Shown here one piece after another: positions 1 to 7,703 of a stretch of DNA of 7,703 nucleotides. Numbering within the stretch: position 1 is the stretch's first letter; the number at the start of each line of letters is the position of its first letter. The position numbers and the translations under genes were made by a program. The DNA is from Hydrogenophaga sp. (lineage in GTDB: Bacteria; Pseudomonadota; Gammaproteobacteria; Burkholderiales; Burkholderiaceae_C), in contig JAGXRS010000215.1 in assembly GCA_018335615.1 (NCBI GenBank), forward strand, positions 1-7,703, read 5' to 3'. The notes beneath the pieces were generated by a model, which did not search any database, had not been told where the DNA came from, and saw only the letters and a list, made by a program, of their open reading frames with translations.

Positions 1-794
1 CAGGCGGGGCCCATGGCCCGGCGAAGGTCAGTGGCCTGGGCTTCGTGGCTCCAGCTCTGCGGATCGCTGCCGGGTGGCCCGCCGTGGCCCTGGCCCAGCA
101 CGCCGTGCACCACCGCCACCACGTTGAACCACTCGCCCCCGCGCACGGGATAGTGCACCACGTGCAGGCGCGGCCCCAGCCAGGCCGTGACCCGGTTCTG
201 GCGCAAGGCGACGGGCAGATCGGCGCTGCGCACCATACCGCGGTAGGCCAGGTGGCCGCTCACGCGCACGGGCCGGGCGCCCAGCAGCTGGGTGCGCACA
301 CGGCTCCACAGGCCGTCGCAGCCGATCAGCGCCTCGCCTTCGAAGCGGTCTTCGTTTTCACAGGTGACGTGCACGCGTTCGGCGGTGGATTCACACGAGG
401 CCACGCGGGTGCCCGTGTGCAGGCGCACACCCGCCTCGGCCTGCACGGCGCGCAAGAGCAGCGCGTGCAGGTCGGCCCGGTGCACCGTGGCATACGGCTG
501 GCCGTATCGGGCGGCCGCCCGCTCGCCCAGGCGCAGCGTGCCCAGCGTGGCCGCGCTGTGGGCGTCGCGCACATGAAGCGCTTCGGGAAACGCGGCACAT
601 TCCCGCAGCGCAGCCACCAGCCCCCAGGCGTCCAGCACCCGCACGGCATTGGGGCCGAGCTGCAGGCCGGCACCCACCTCGCCCCAGGCACGGGCCTGCT
701 CCAGCAAGTCCACCGCCCCCCCGGCACGAGCCAGGGCCAGCGCACAGGCCAAGCCCCCGATGCCACCACCAGCCACGACCACTTGTTTGTTCAT
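1..794 (-). CDS. FAD-dependent aromatic monooxygenase, C-terminus cut by window edge
   Basis: The first 264 residues are visible; the family usually runs to about 390-400, so the C-terminal third lies off the left edge. It belongs to the class A flavoprotein hydroxylases, which use NAD(P)H and O2 to hydroxylate an aromatic ring in the cytoplasm. The Rossmann motif GGGIGG is at residues 9-14, with the ribose-binding Glu at E32 after the second strand. GAGLQLGPNA (41-50) is typical of the salicylate hydroxylase / 3-hydroxybenzoate 6-hydroxylase / 6-hydroxynicotinate 3-monooxygenase group. The second FAD/NAD(P)H motif CDGLWSRVR is at 159-167, and AYRGMV and HYPVRGGEWFN follow at 183-188 and 214-224. 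The start is the ATG at 794, just before the Rossmann strand. No Shine-Dalgarno precedes it. The 201 bp gap upstream separates it from the vWA gene, so it is probably transcribed on its own. The substrate cannot be read from this fragment. The family call is secure. Confidence 0.9.
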   Translation of the reverse strand, partial: MNKQVVVAGGGIGGLACALALARAGGAVDLLEQARAWGEVGAGLQLGPNAVRVLDAWGLVAALRECAAFPEALHVRDAHSAATLGTLRLGERAAARYGQPYATVHRADLHALLLRAVQAEAGVRLHTGTRVASCESTAERVHVTCENEDRFEGEALIGCDGLWSRVRTQLLGARPVRVSGHLAYRGMVRSADLPVALRQNRVTAWLGPRLHVVHYPVRGGEWFNVVAVVHGVLGQGHGGPPGSDPQSWSHEAQATDLRRAMGPA

Positions 795-995
795 GGGCGG
801 GATTGTGCCCGCAGGCGCCCGGCGCATCTCGACGCAGGGCAAGGCGGGCGCGGCTCAGACGGCCGCTCCGCCCGGCGTCCTGACATCCTGAGCAATGAGT
901 TGTTCCAGCGGGGCCGGCGTTGAATGGGCGAGAAGCAAGCCGCCCGGCCACCGGTTCGGCCCTGCGCCCAGTCCGGCGCTCCGGCGCTCTGGTTG
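795..995. other. Intergenic gap between vWA gene and monooxygenase
   Basis: This 201 bp non-coding stretch is the longest gap in the window. I see no intrinsic terminator (no GC stem followed by a T run on the minus strand) for the upstream operon. An 8 bp unit CCGGCGCT is repeated in perfect tandem at 973-988, just after the vWA stop codon. It could form only short 4 bp stems. A -10-like CACAAT lies at 802-807 on the minus strand next to the monooxygenase start. Nothing else stands out. Confidence 0.5.
802..807 (-). promoter_or_regulatory. Possible -10 box of a leaderless monooxygenase transcript
   Basis: The minus strand reads CACAAT ending 7 bases before the ATG at 794. If this is a sigma-70 -10 element, transcription would start at or within a base or two of the start codon. 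That fits the absence of any Shine-Dalgarno in the 20 bases before the ATG. No convincing -35 hexamer is found 16-18 bp upstream; the bases there read roughly GAGATG. This is a weak call from position and sequence only. Confidence 0.25.
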
Positions 996-2060
996 TCAGA
1001 TCAGCCGGTTGAACCACAGCAGCGAGAACCCGGCCGCCAGCAACGACAGCACCGCCGCCGCCAGCGCCAGCAGGCCTGAAATTTCGGTTTCCTTCTTCTC
1101 CACGGTCAGGCGTGTGCTCAGCGACTCGTAGACCTTCTTCAGGTTTTCGGCGGTACCGGCGTAGAAGTACTCGGCCTGCGTGGCACGGGCCACGGATTTG
1201 AGCGTGTCTTCGTCCAGCCGAACCCGCATGGACCAACCCTCGAAGCCGATCACCTCGCCGTCCACCGTACCCACACCCACGGTGTACACGCGCACCCCCC
1301 GGTCGGCCGCGAGCCTGGCCGCCTCTTCTGTGTCCACGCCCGTGGTGCGCTGGCCATCGGTGAGCAGGATGATGGACGCAGACGTGTAGGAGCCAGGCGC
1401 GACCGGCTCGAAGGGCTTGCGGTCCTCGCGCGGCTGGTCGAGCGATCGGCCCTGGGGCGCGAACGGGTCGTTGTGGCGGCCCTGCCCCATGTTGGCCAGG
1501 TCGATGCCTTCACCCGGAAACAGCTCGCCCAGTGCCACCACGATGGCGCTGCCGATGGCGGTGGCGCGCTGCAACTGGAACTTGTCGATGGCGGCCACCA
1601 GGTCCTCGCGGCTGAGCGTGATGGGCTGCACCACCTGCGCCGAGCCGGCAAACGCGACGATGCCCACGCGCACATGACGCGGCAACTCGGCCAGGAAGGC
1701 CTTGGCCGCGTTCTGCGCCGCCACCAGCCGGTTGGGCTCGACATCGGTGGCGCGCATGCTGCCCGACACGTCCATGGCCAGAATGATGGTCTGCTGCTGC
1801 GAGGGCAACACGATGGTGGCCATGGGCCGGGCCGAGGCGAGCAGCATGGCGGCAATGGCCAGCAGCAGCAGCACCGGTGGAATATGGCGCCGCCAGCCCG
1901 GGCCGCTGCCCATGGCCTCGCGCACGATGGACAGGCTGGCAAAACGCACCGCCGTGTGCCGGCGCCGGCGCAGCAGCCAGAGGTACAGCAGCACCAGCAG
2001 CGGCAAAGTGGCCAACAGCCACAGAAACTGCGGCCAGAGAAAGGTGACGGGCCAGTTCAT
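996..2060 (-). CDS. BatA-like von Willebrand factor A membrane protein
   Basis: A 354-residue inner-membrane protein with a metal-binding vWA domain, of the BatA/YfbK-like group found beside MoxR ATPases. Two hydrophobic segments at about 6-30 and 62-77 flank a basic loop (RRRRH at 31-35 and further Arg up to 58). A third is at about 329-350, leaving only NRLI after it. The vWA domain spans about 91-315 with a complete MIDAS: DVSGS at 97-101, T167 in RATAIGS, and D235 in LLTDG. By the positive-inside rule the basic loop is cytoplasmic, so the vWA domain should face the periplasm. A hydrophilic insert of about 45 residues (181-226) precedes the LLTDG strand. The start at 2060 overlaps the DUF58 stop by 4 bp (ATGA), and GGAG at 2068-2071 is spaced 7 bases from it, so translational coupling is likely. 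It is the last gene of the cluster. Family knowledge: vWA/MoxR pairs act in complex assembly and stress tolerance. The partner here is unknown. Confidence 0.9.
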   Translation of the reverse strand: MNWPVTFLWPQFLWLLATLPLLVLLYLWLLRRRRHTAVRFASLSIVREAMGSGPGWRRHIPPVLLLLAIAAMLLASARPMATIVLPSQQQTIILAMDVSGSMRATDVEPNRLVAAQNAAKAFLAELPRHVRVGIVAFAGSAQVVQPITLSREDLVAAIDKFQLQRATAIGSAIVVALGELFPGEGIDLANMGQGRHNDPFAPQGRSLDQPREDRKPFEPVAPGSYTSASIILLTDGQRTTGVDTEEAARLAADRGVRVYTVGVGTVDGEVIGFEGWSMRVRLDEDTLKSVARATQAEYFYAGTAENLKKVYESLSTRLTVEKKETEISGLLALAAAVLSLLAAGFSLLWFNRLI

Positions 2061-3106
2061 GATCGTGCTCCAGAGGGGGCGGCGCTTGCCAGCGTCAGGT
2101 GGCCGGCCGTGGCCGTGCGTGCGCTGTCGCGCCCCTGCCGGGTGCGCCGCTTGCGCAGCTCGGTGAAGCGCAGCACCGCGTCGGCCAGGTCGTCGTCGGT
2201 CGACAGTTCCAGCGTGTCCACCCCGGCACGGCCGAGCGATTCGCGCAGCTGCGCTTCCCGCTGCGCGGCGATGCGGGCGAAGCGCTGCCGAAAGCCGGCG
2301 TCGTGCGTGTCCACCAGCAGTTGCTCGCCGGTTTCGGCATCGCGAATGGGGATGAGCCCGAGGTCGGGCAGCTCCAGTTCCAGCGGGTCGAGCAGGCGCA
2401 CCGCCACCACGTCGTGGCGCCGGGCCAGTTCGCCCAGCGGCTGTTCCCAGCCGGGTTCGCTGATGAAGTCCGACACCACAAACACGGTGGAGCGCTGGCG
2501 CACGGTATGCACCGCGGTGCTCAGCAGGTCGGCGAGACGCGTTGGGCCGTCGGCCGAGGTCGCGCTGCGACCAGGGGGCTGGGGTGGCTGCTGGATCAGG
2601 TGGATGAGTCGCAGCAGGTGCGCCCGGCCGCCACGCGCGGGCAGCACCGCATCCACTTCGGGCATGCCGCGCGAACCGTAGAGCACCGCGCCCACGCGGT
2701 TGCCGTGGCGCGTGATGAGACGCGCCAGCACGGCGACCACTTCACGCAGCACGCCACTCTTGCGTTGATCGCCCGAGCCGAAGTCCACCGACGGGCTGAG
2801 GTCGAGCAGAAACCAGGCGGCCATCTCACGGTCTTCGGTGAACACGCGCACATGGGGCTGCTGCAGCCGGGCGGTCACGTTCCAGTCGATGTGGCGCACG
2901 TCGTCGTGGTGCTGGTATTCGCGCAGGTCCGCCAGGTCGAGCCCCGAGCCGCGCATGAGCGTGCGGTAGTCGCCCTGCAGCAGCCCGTCGAGGCGCCTGA
3001 TGACGGTCCATTCCAGGCGACGCATCAAGGTATCGGCCTGCTCCACCGGCAGGGGCGGCGGCACTGCGGGGGGCGCCGGGCGGGGCTTGAACAGACCGAA
3101 CAGCAT
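2057..3106 (-). CDS. DUF58 domain protein, soluble form
   Basis: A 349-residue DUF58 protein, the usual partner encoded directly downstream of MoxR ATPases. The diagnostic block lies at about 52-80: GSGLDLADLREY, then HHDDVRHIDW and TAR. A vWA-like fold follows, with the metal-site pattern DLSPS at 102-106 and VVSDF at 210-214, whose D213 may be the third metal ligand. Unlike many DUF58 proteins it has no N-terminal membrane pair; the N-terminus is a short Pro-rich tail, so it should be cytoplasmic. The C-terminal 30 residues are Arg/Thr/Ala-rich and probably disordered. I chose the ATG at 3106 over an in-frame ATG at 3220. The longer version would overlap the moxR coding end by 83 bp and add a 38-residue extension with no family feature. 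The chosen start follows moxR by 31 bp with a weak GGCGAG ribosome site. No function is established for DUF58; a role as MoxR adaptor or client is inferred from conserved neighbourhood. Confidence 0.9.
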   Translation of the reverse strand: MLFGLFKPRPAPPAVPPPLPVEQADTLMRRLEWTVIRRLDGLLQGDYRTLMRGSGLDLADLREYQHHDDVRHIDWNVTARLQQPHVRVFTEDREMAAWFLLDLSPSVDFGSGDQRKSGVLREVVAVLARLITRHGNRVGAVLYGSRGMPEVDAVLPARGGRAHLLRLIHLIQQPPQPPGRSATSADGPTRLADLLSTAVHTVRQRSTVFVVSDFISEPGWEQPLGELARRHDVVAVRLLDPLELELPDLGLIPIRDAETGEQLLVDTHDAGFRQRFARIAAQREAQLRESLGRAGVDTLELSTDDDLADAVLRFTELRKRRTRQGRDSARTATAGHLTLASAAPSGARS

Positions 3107-3137
3107 GGGGTTCTCGCCGGAAAATGGGGCGGTGGCG

Positions 3138-4142
3138 TCAGGCGGCTGCGCGCTGATCGTGTTCCAGCGGCCGTGCCGGGGGTTTGACGGCCGCCATGAC
3201 GCGCTCGACGATGCTTTCACCGCTCAGGCCTTCCGACAGGCCTTCGTACGAGAGCACGATGCGGTGGCGCAGCACGTCGGGCACCAGGTCGCTCATGTCT
3301 TCGGGCAGCGCGTAGCTGCGCCCGCGCAGCATGGCCAGCGCCCGGGCACCTTCCACCAGGCCGATGGTGGCGCGCGGGCTGGCGCCGTAGGTGATGAGCC
3401 GCGCCATGTCCTTCAGCCCATGCCGCTCGGGCGTGCGCGTGGCCGACACGAGCTTCACCGCGTACTGCACCAGCGACGGGTCCACGTACACCGCGCGGCA
3501 CTGCGTCTGCAGGGCCGCCAGCTGGTCGGTGGTGGCCACGGCGTTGACCTGCACGGCGGGGCCGGTGACGCGCTCGACGATGACGAACTCTTCCTCATCG
3601 GTCGGGTAGTCCACCAGCACCTTCATCATGAAACGGTCCACCTGCGCCTCCGGCAGCGGATAGGTGCCCTCGGTTTCGATGGGGTTCTGCGTGGCCATCA
3701 CCAGAAAGGGACTGGGCACCTTGTGCGACTCGCCTGCAATGGTCACCTGCCGCTCCTGCATCACCTCCAGCAGCGCGCTCTGCACCTTGGCCGGTGCGCG
3801 GTTGATTTCGTCGGCCAGCAGCAGGTTGGCGAACACCGGCCCCAGCGAGGTGCTGAAGTCACCCGTCTTCTGGTTGTAGATGCGCGTGCCCACGAGATCG
3901 GCCGGCACCAGGTCGGGGGTGAACTGGATGCGCCGGAAGCGCCCCTGCACCACATCGGCCAGCGTCTTGACGGTGAGCGTCTTGGCCAGCCCGGGCACAC
4001 CCTCCACCAGCAGGTGACCCTGCGCGAGCATGGCCACCATCACCCGCTCCAGGAAGCGGTCCTGCCCGACCACGACCCGCTTCACTTCATACAGGATCTG
4101 CTCCATCAGCTGGGCGGTGTCGTTGTTTGAGGGCTCGGTCAT
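3138..4142 (-). CDS. MoxR-family AAA+ ATPase
   Basis: A 334-residue AAA+ ATPase of the MoxR family, cytoplasmic, thought to remodel or insert cofactors into client complexes together with vWA proteins. Seen in the sequence: GQDRF at about 26-30, Walker A GVPGLAKT at 48-55, the family block FTPDLVPADLVGT at 74-86, Walker B LLLADE at 107-112 followed by INRAP, sensor 1 in MATQNP (N153), a probable arginine finger R170 in QVDRF, and sensor 2 in GASPRA (R257). The C-terminal lid follows and ends in a short Ala tail. Length is normal for the family. The start at 4142 is preferred to an in-frame ATG at 4223: AGGAG sits 6 bases before 4142, and the longer reading adds 27 Pro-rich residues inside the protease gene. 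It begins 13 bp after the protease stop and 31 bp before the DUF58 start. The sequence resembles the 'MoxR proper' type that pairs with DUF58 and BatA, but the subfamily was not tested. Confidence 0.95.
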   Translation of the reverse strand: MTEPSNNDTAQLMEQILYEVKRVVVGQDRFLERVMVAMLAQGHLLVEGVPGLAKTLTVKTLADVVQGRFRRIQFTPDLVPADLVGTRIYNQKTGDFSTSLGPVFANLLLADEINRAPAKVQSALLEVMQERQVTIAGESHKVPSPFLVMATQNPIETEGTYPLPEAQVDRFMMKVLVDYPTDEEEFVIVERVTGPAVQVNAVATTDQLAALQTQCRAVYVDPSLVQYAVKLVSATRTPERHGLKDMARLITYGASPRATIGLVEGARALAMLRGRSYALPEDMSDLVPDVLRHRIVLSYEGLSEGLSGESIVERVMAAVKPPARPLEHDQRAAA

Positions 4143-4148
4143 GCAAGG

Positions 4149-4153
4149 CTCCT
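4149..4153 (-). promoter_or_regulatory. Ribosome binding site fixing the moxR start
   Basis: AGGAG on the minus strand lies two bases after the protease stop codon (4156-4158) and 6 bases before the ATG at 4142. It decides for the 334-residue MoxR and shows that translation restarts directly after the protease. This supports one transcript for both genes. Confidence 0.75.
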
Positions 4154-4155
4154 GA

Positions 4156-5097
4156 TCAGAAGGGTGGAAGGCCGGCGGCGCTGGCGGCGCTTTCGATGGG
4201 CACGGCAAAACCGATGCCGACAAAGGTGCGGTGGCTGGTGGGGTTGAGGATGCCGGTCACGATGCCCACCACCTCGCCGTCCATGGTGACCAGCGGACCG
4301 CCCGAGTTGCCGGGGTTGGCCGCCGCGTCGAACTGGATGAGGTTGCCGATTTCCTGCTCGCCCTCGGGTGAGCGGAACGAGCGGCCCAGCCCGGAGATGA
4401 CACCGGATGAGGTGGAAGGCCCGATGCCGAACGGAAAGCCCACCGCCACCACCTGGTCGCCCGGCACCAGGTCGCCGGTGCCGCGCAATGTGGCCGCGAA
4501 CAGGTCATCGGGAATCGTGTGGGCCTGCAGCACCGCCAGGTCGTTTTCGACCTGCACGCCCGTCACACTGGCGGACGATTCGGAACCATCGGCAAACATC
4601 ACCTCGATCTTGCCCCCTCCCTGCACCACGTGCAGGTTGGTCAGGATCACGCCCTTGTCGACGATCACCACGCCGGTGCCCACGCCGTGCTGCACGTCGG
4701 CGCCGCCAGGTGTGCGCACATAGGACACCACGCGCACCACCGACGGGCGGATTTTCTCGGCCGCGCGCGCAGCGGCCGACGGCATGTTCTGGGTGGTGAG
4801 GGTGCGCAGCACGGCGGCATCGACGTCGGCCTGGGTGAGCGTTCGGCTGCCAGCCGGACCCCGCGTCAGCGTGCTCGCAAGCAAGAGGGCCGACAGCAGC
4901 GCCATGGCGGCCCACATCGCCCGTGGGTTGACGGCGGCACGGGAAAGTGCGCCACGCCAGCCCGGTGTCGGCTGTGCTGCCTCGCCCTGCGGCGCCGGAG
5001 CCGCGGGACTGCGGCCGTTGCCGCCCGCACGATCACCGGCAGGCAGCTCCGCAGAACGACCACGGACCGTGCGGCTGTAGAGGGCAGGCTTTCGCAT
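4156..5097 (-). CDS. Membrane-anchored S1C (HtrA/Deg-like) serine protease without PDZ domain
   Basis: A trypsin-fold serine endopeptidase of the Deg/HtrA group. The numbering here counts from the first of two adjacent ATGs (5100). The catalytic triad is complete: H157 in TNLHVV, D187 in ENDLAVL, S266 in NPGNSGGP. GFPFGIG (221-227) and SSGVISGLGR (231-240) are also typical. Residues 1-60 are Arg/Pro/Gly-rich and hydrophilic. One hydrophobic segment (about 61-78) should anchor the protein with the N-terminus inside and the protease in the periplasm; a cleaved signal peptide is less likely with such a long, basic lead. The chain stops at the end of the trypsin domain, so the PDZ domains of DegP/DegS are absent. 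GAGGAG at 5104-5109 is 3 bases from the ATG at 5100 and 6 from that at 5097, so I take 5097 (313 residues). Only 13 bp separate it from moxR, so it probably belongs to that operon. Target and activator are unknown. Confidence 0.9.
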   Translation of the reverse strand: MRKPALYSRTVRGRSAELPAGDRAGGNGRSPAAPAPQGEAAQPTPGWRGALSRAAVNPRAMWAAMALLSALLLASTLTRGPAGSRTLTQADVDAAVLRTLTTQNMPSAAARAAEKIRPSVVRVVSYVRTPGGADVQHGVGTGVVIVDKGVILTNLHVVQGGGKIEVMFADGSESSASVTGVQVENDLAVLQAHTIPDDLFAATLRGTGDLVPGDQVVAVGFPFGIGPSTSSGVISGLGRSFRSPEGEQEIGNLIQFDAAANPGNSGGPLVTMDGEVVGIVTGILNPTSHRTFVGIGFAVPIESAASAAGLPPF

Positions 5098-5103
5098 CAT
5101 CGA

Positions 5104-5109
5104 CTCCTC
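5104..5109 (-). promoter_or_regulatory. Ribosome binding site of the protease gene
   Basis: GAGGAG on the minus strand precedes two consecutive ATG codons. Spacing is 3 bases to the first (5100) and 6 to the second (5097). Optimal spacing favours the second, a difference of one residue. Confidence 0.65.
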
Positions 5110-5182
5110 AGAAGGGCAAGGCGGTCGGCGGGACCAGGGTCCAGCACGGTGGCCAGGGCAATGGTTTGCTCACATCATGCCG

Positions 5183-5198
5183 CGTTGCGCGCAACGGC

Positions 5199-5207
<9 letters not shown>
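5183..5207 (-). repeat. Two overlapping dyads at the acnA stop codon
   Basis: On the minus strand ACGGCTTGAGCCGT (5207-5194) is a hairpin with a stem of 5-6 bp that contains the acnA stop codon in its loop. It runs directly into CGTTGCGCGCAACG (5196-5183), a perfect 14 bp palindrome. The two share the bases CGT at 5194-5196, so they cannot both form completely. No T run follows, so neither looks like a classical intrinsic terminator. They may be an mRNA 3' structure, a protein-binding dyad, or chance in GC-rich DNA. A smaller dyad GGACC-AG-GGTCC lies at 5131-5142 in the same gap. Confidence 0.45.

Positions 5208-7703
<2,496 letters not shown>

Noticed and set aside
45..923. 292-codon plus-strand open frame opposite the monooxygenase
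   Set aside because: The minus-strand frame encodes an unmistakable FAD monooxygenase with both dinucleotide motifs; the plus-strand frame has no recognisable feature.
973..988. Tandem CCGGCGCT as a functional repeat
   Set aside because: Only two 8 bp copies in very GC-rich DNA; chance is a sufficient explanation.
391..1236. 281-codon minus-strand frame bridging the vWA gene, the gap and the monooxygenase
   Set aside because: It runs out of frame through the ends of two real genes. Its translation is Gly/Arg/Ala-rich without motifs, so it does not explain the intergenic gap.
1473..2681. 402-codon open frame on the plus strand opposite the vWA and DUF58 genes
   Set aside because: It is a shadow of GC-biased codons on the minus strand: composition is His/Gln/Arg/Ser low complexity, no domain is recognisable, and it crosses two well-supported genes.
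3107..3220. N-terminal extension of DUF58 from the ATG at 3220
   Set aside because: It would overlap the moxR coding end by 83 bp and adds residues with no family similarity; the ATG at 3106 follows a plausible ribosome site.
2099..4130. Long plus-strand open frames opposite DUF58 and moxR (362 and 376 codons)
   Set aside because: Both are antisense to genes with complete family motifs, show repetitive Ala/Gly/His/Gln-rich translation, and have no sensible start context.
4143..4223. N-terminal extension of MoxR from the ATG at 4223
   Set aside because: The 27 added residues are Pro-rich and lie inside the protease gene; AGGAG six bases before 4142 marks the better start.

Overview
The window looks like chromosomal DNA of a high-GC betaproteobacterium, most likely a Burkholderiales/Comamonadaceae relative. 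This is judged from strongly G/C-biased third codon positions, the AcnA-type aconitase with a long linker seen in that lineage as I recall it, and the overall protein style. The genus is inference. All six genes lie on the minus strand, so transcription runs from high to low coordinates. No tRNA, rRNA, insertion sequence, CRISPR array or phage gene is visible.

In transcription order: (1) an aconitate hydratase (acnA) whose first ~100-130 residues lie beyond the right edge, 7703-5199; (2) after a 98 bp gap holding two overlapping dyads, a membrane-anchored trypsin-like S1C serine protease without a PDZ domain, 5097-4156; (3) a MoxR-family AAA+ ATPase, 4142-3138; (4) a soluble DUF58 protein, 3106-2057; (5) a BatA-like von Willebrand factor A (vWA) membrane protein, 2060-996; (6) after a 201 bp gap, an FAD-dependent aromatic-ring monooxygenase whose C-terminus is cut by the left edge, 794-1.

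Genes 2-5 form a compact unit: gaps of 13 bp and 31 bp, then a 4 bp ATGA overlap, with Shine-Dalgarno sequences placed inside or beside the preceding gene. It is a reduced form of the MoxR-DUF58-vWA ('Bat') operon, with no BatB, TPR (BatC), BatD or DUF4381 gene, and with a protease gene placed first. Charge distribution suggests that the protease domain and the vWA domain both face the periplasm, while MoxR and DUF58 are cytoplasmic. The likeliest role is chaperone or assembly work on envelope targets coupled to a protease; this is inference. The aconitase (TCA cycle) and the monooxygenase (aromatic oxidation) look like unrelated flanking genes.

Most of the window is ordinary. The points worth a second look are the protease-led minimal MoxR cluster, the disordered acidic linker in the aconitase, the paired dyads at the acnA stop codon, and a possible leaderless start for the monooxygenase.
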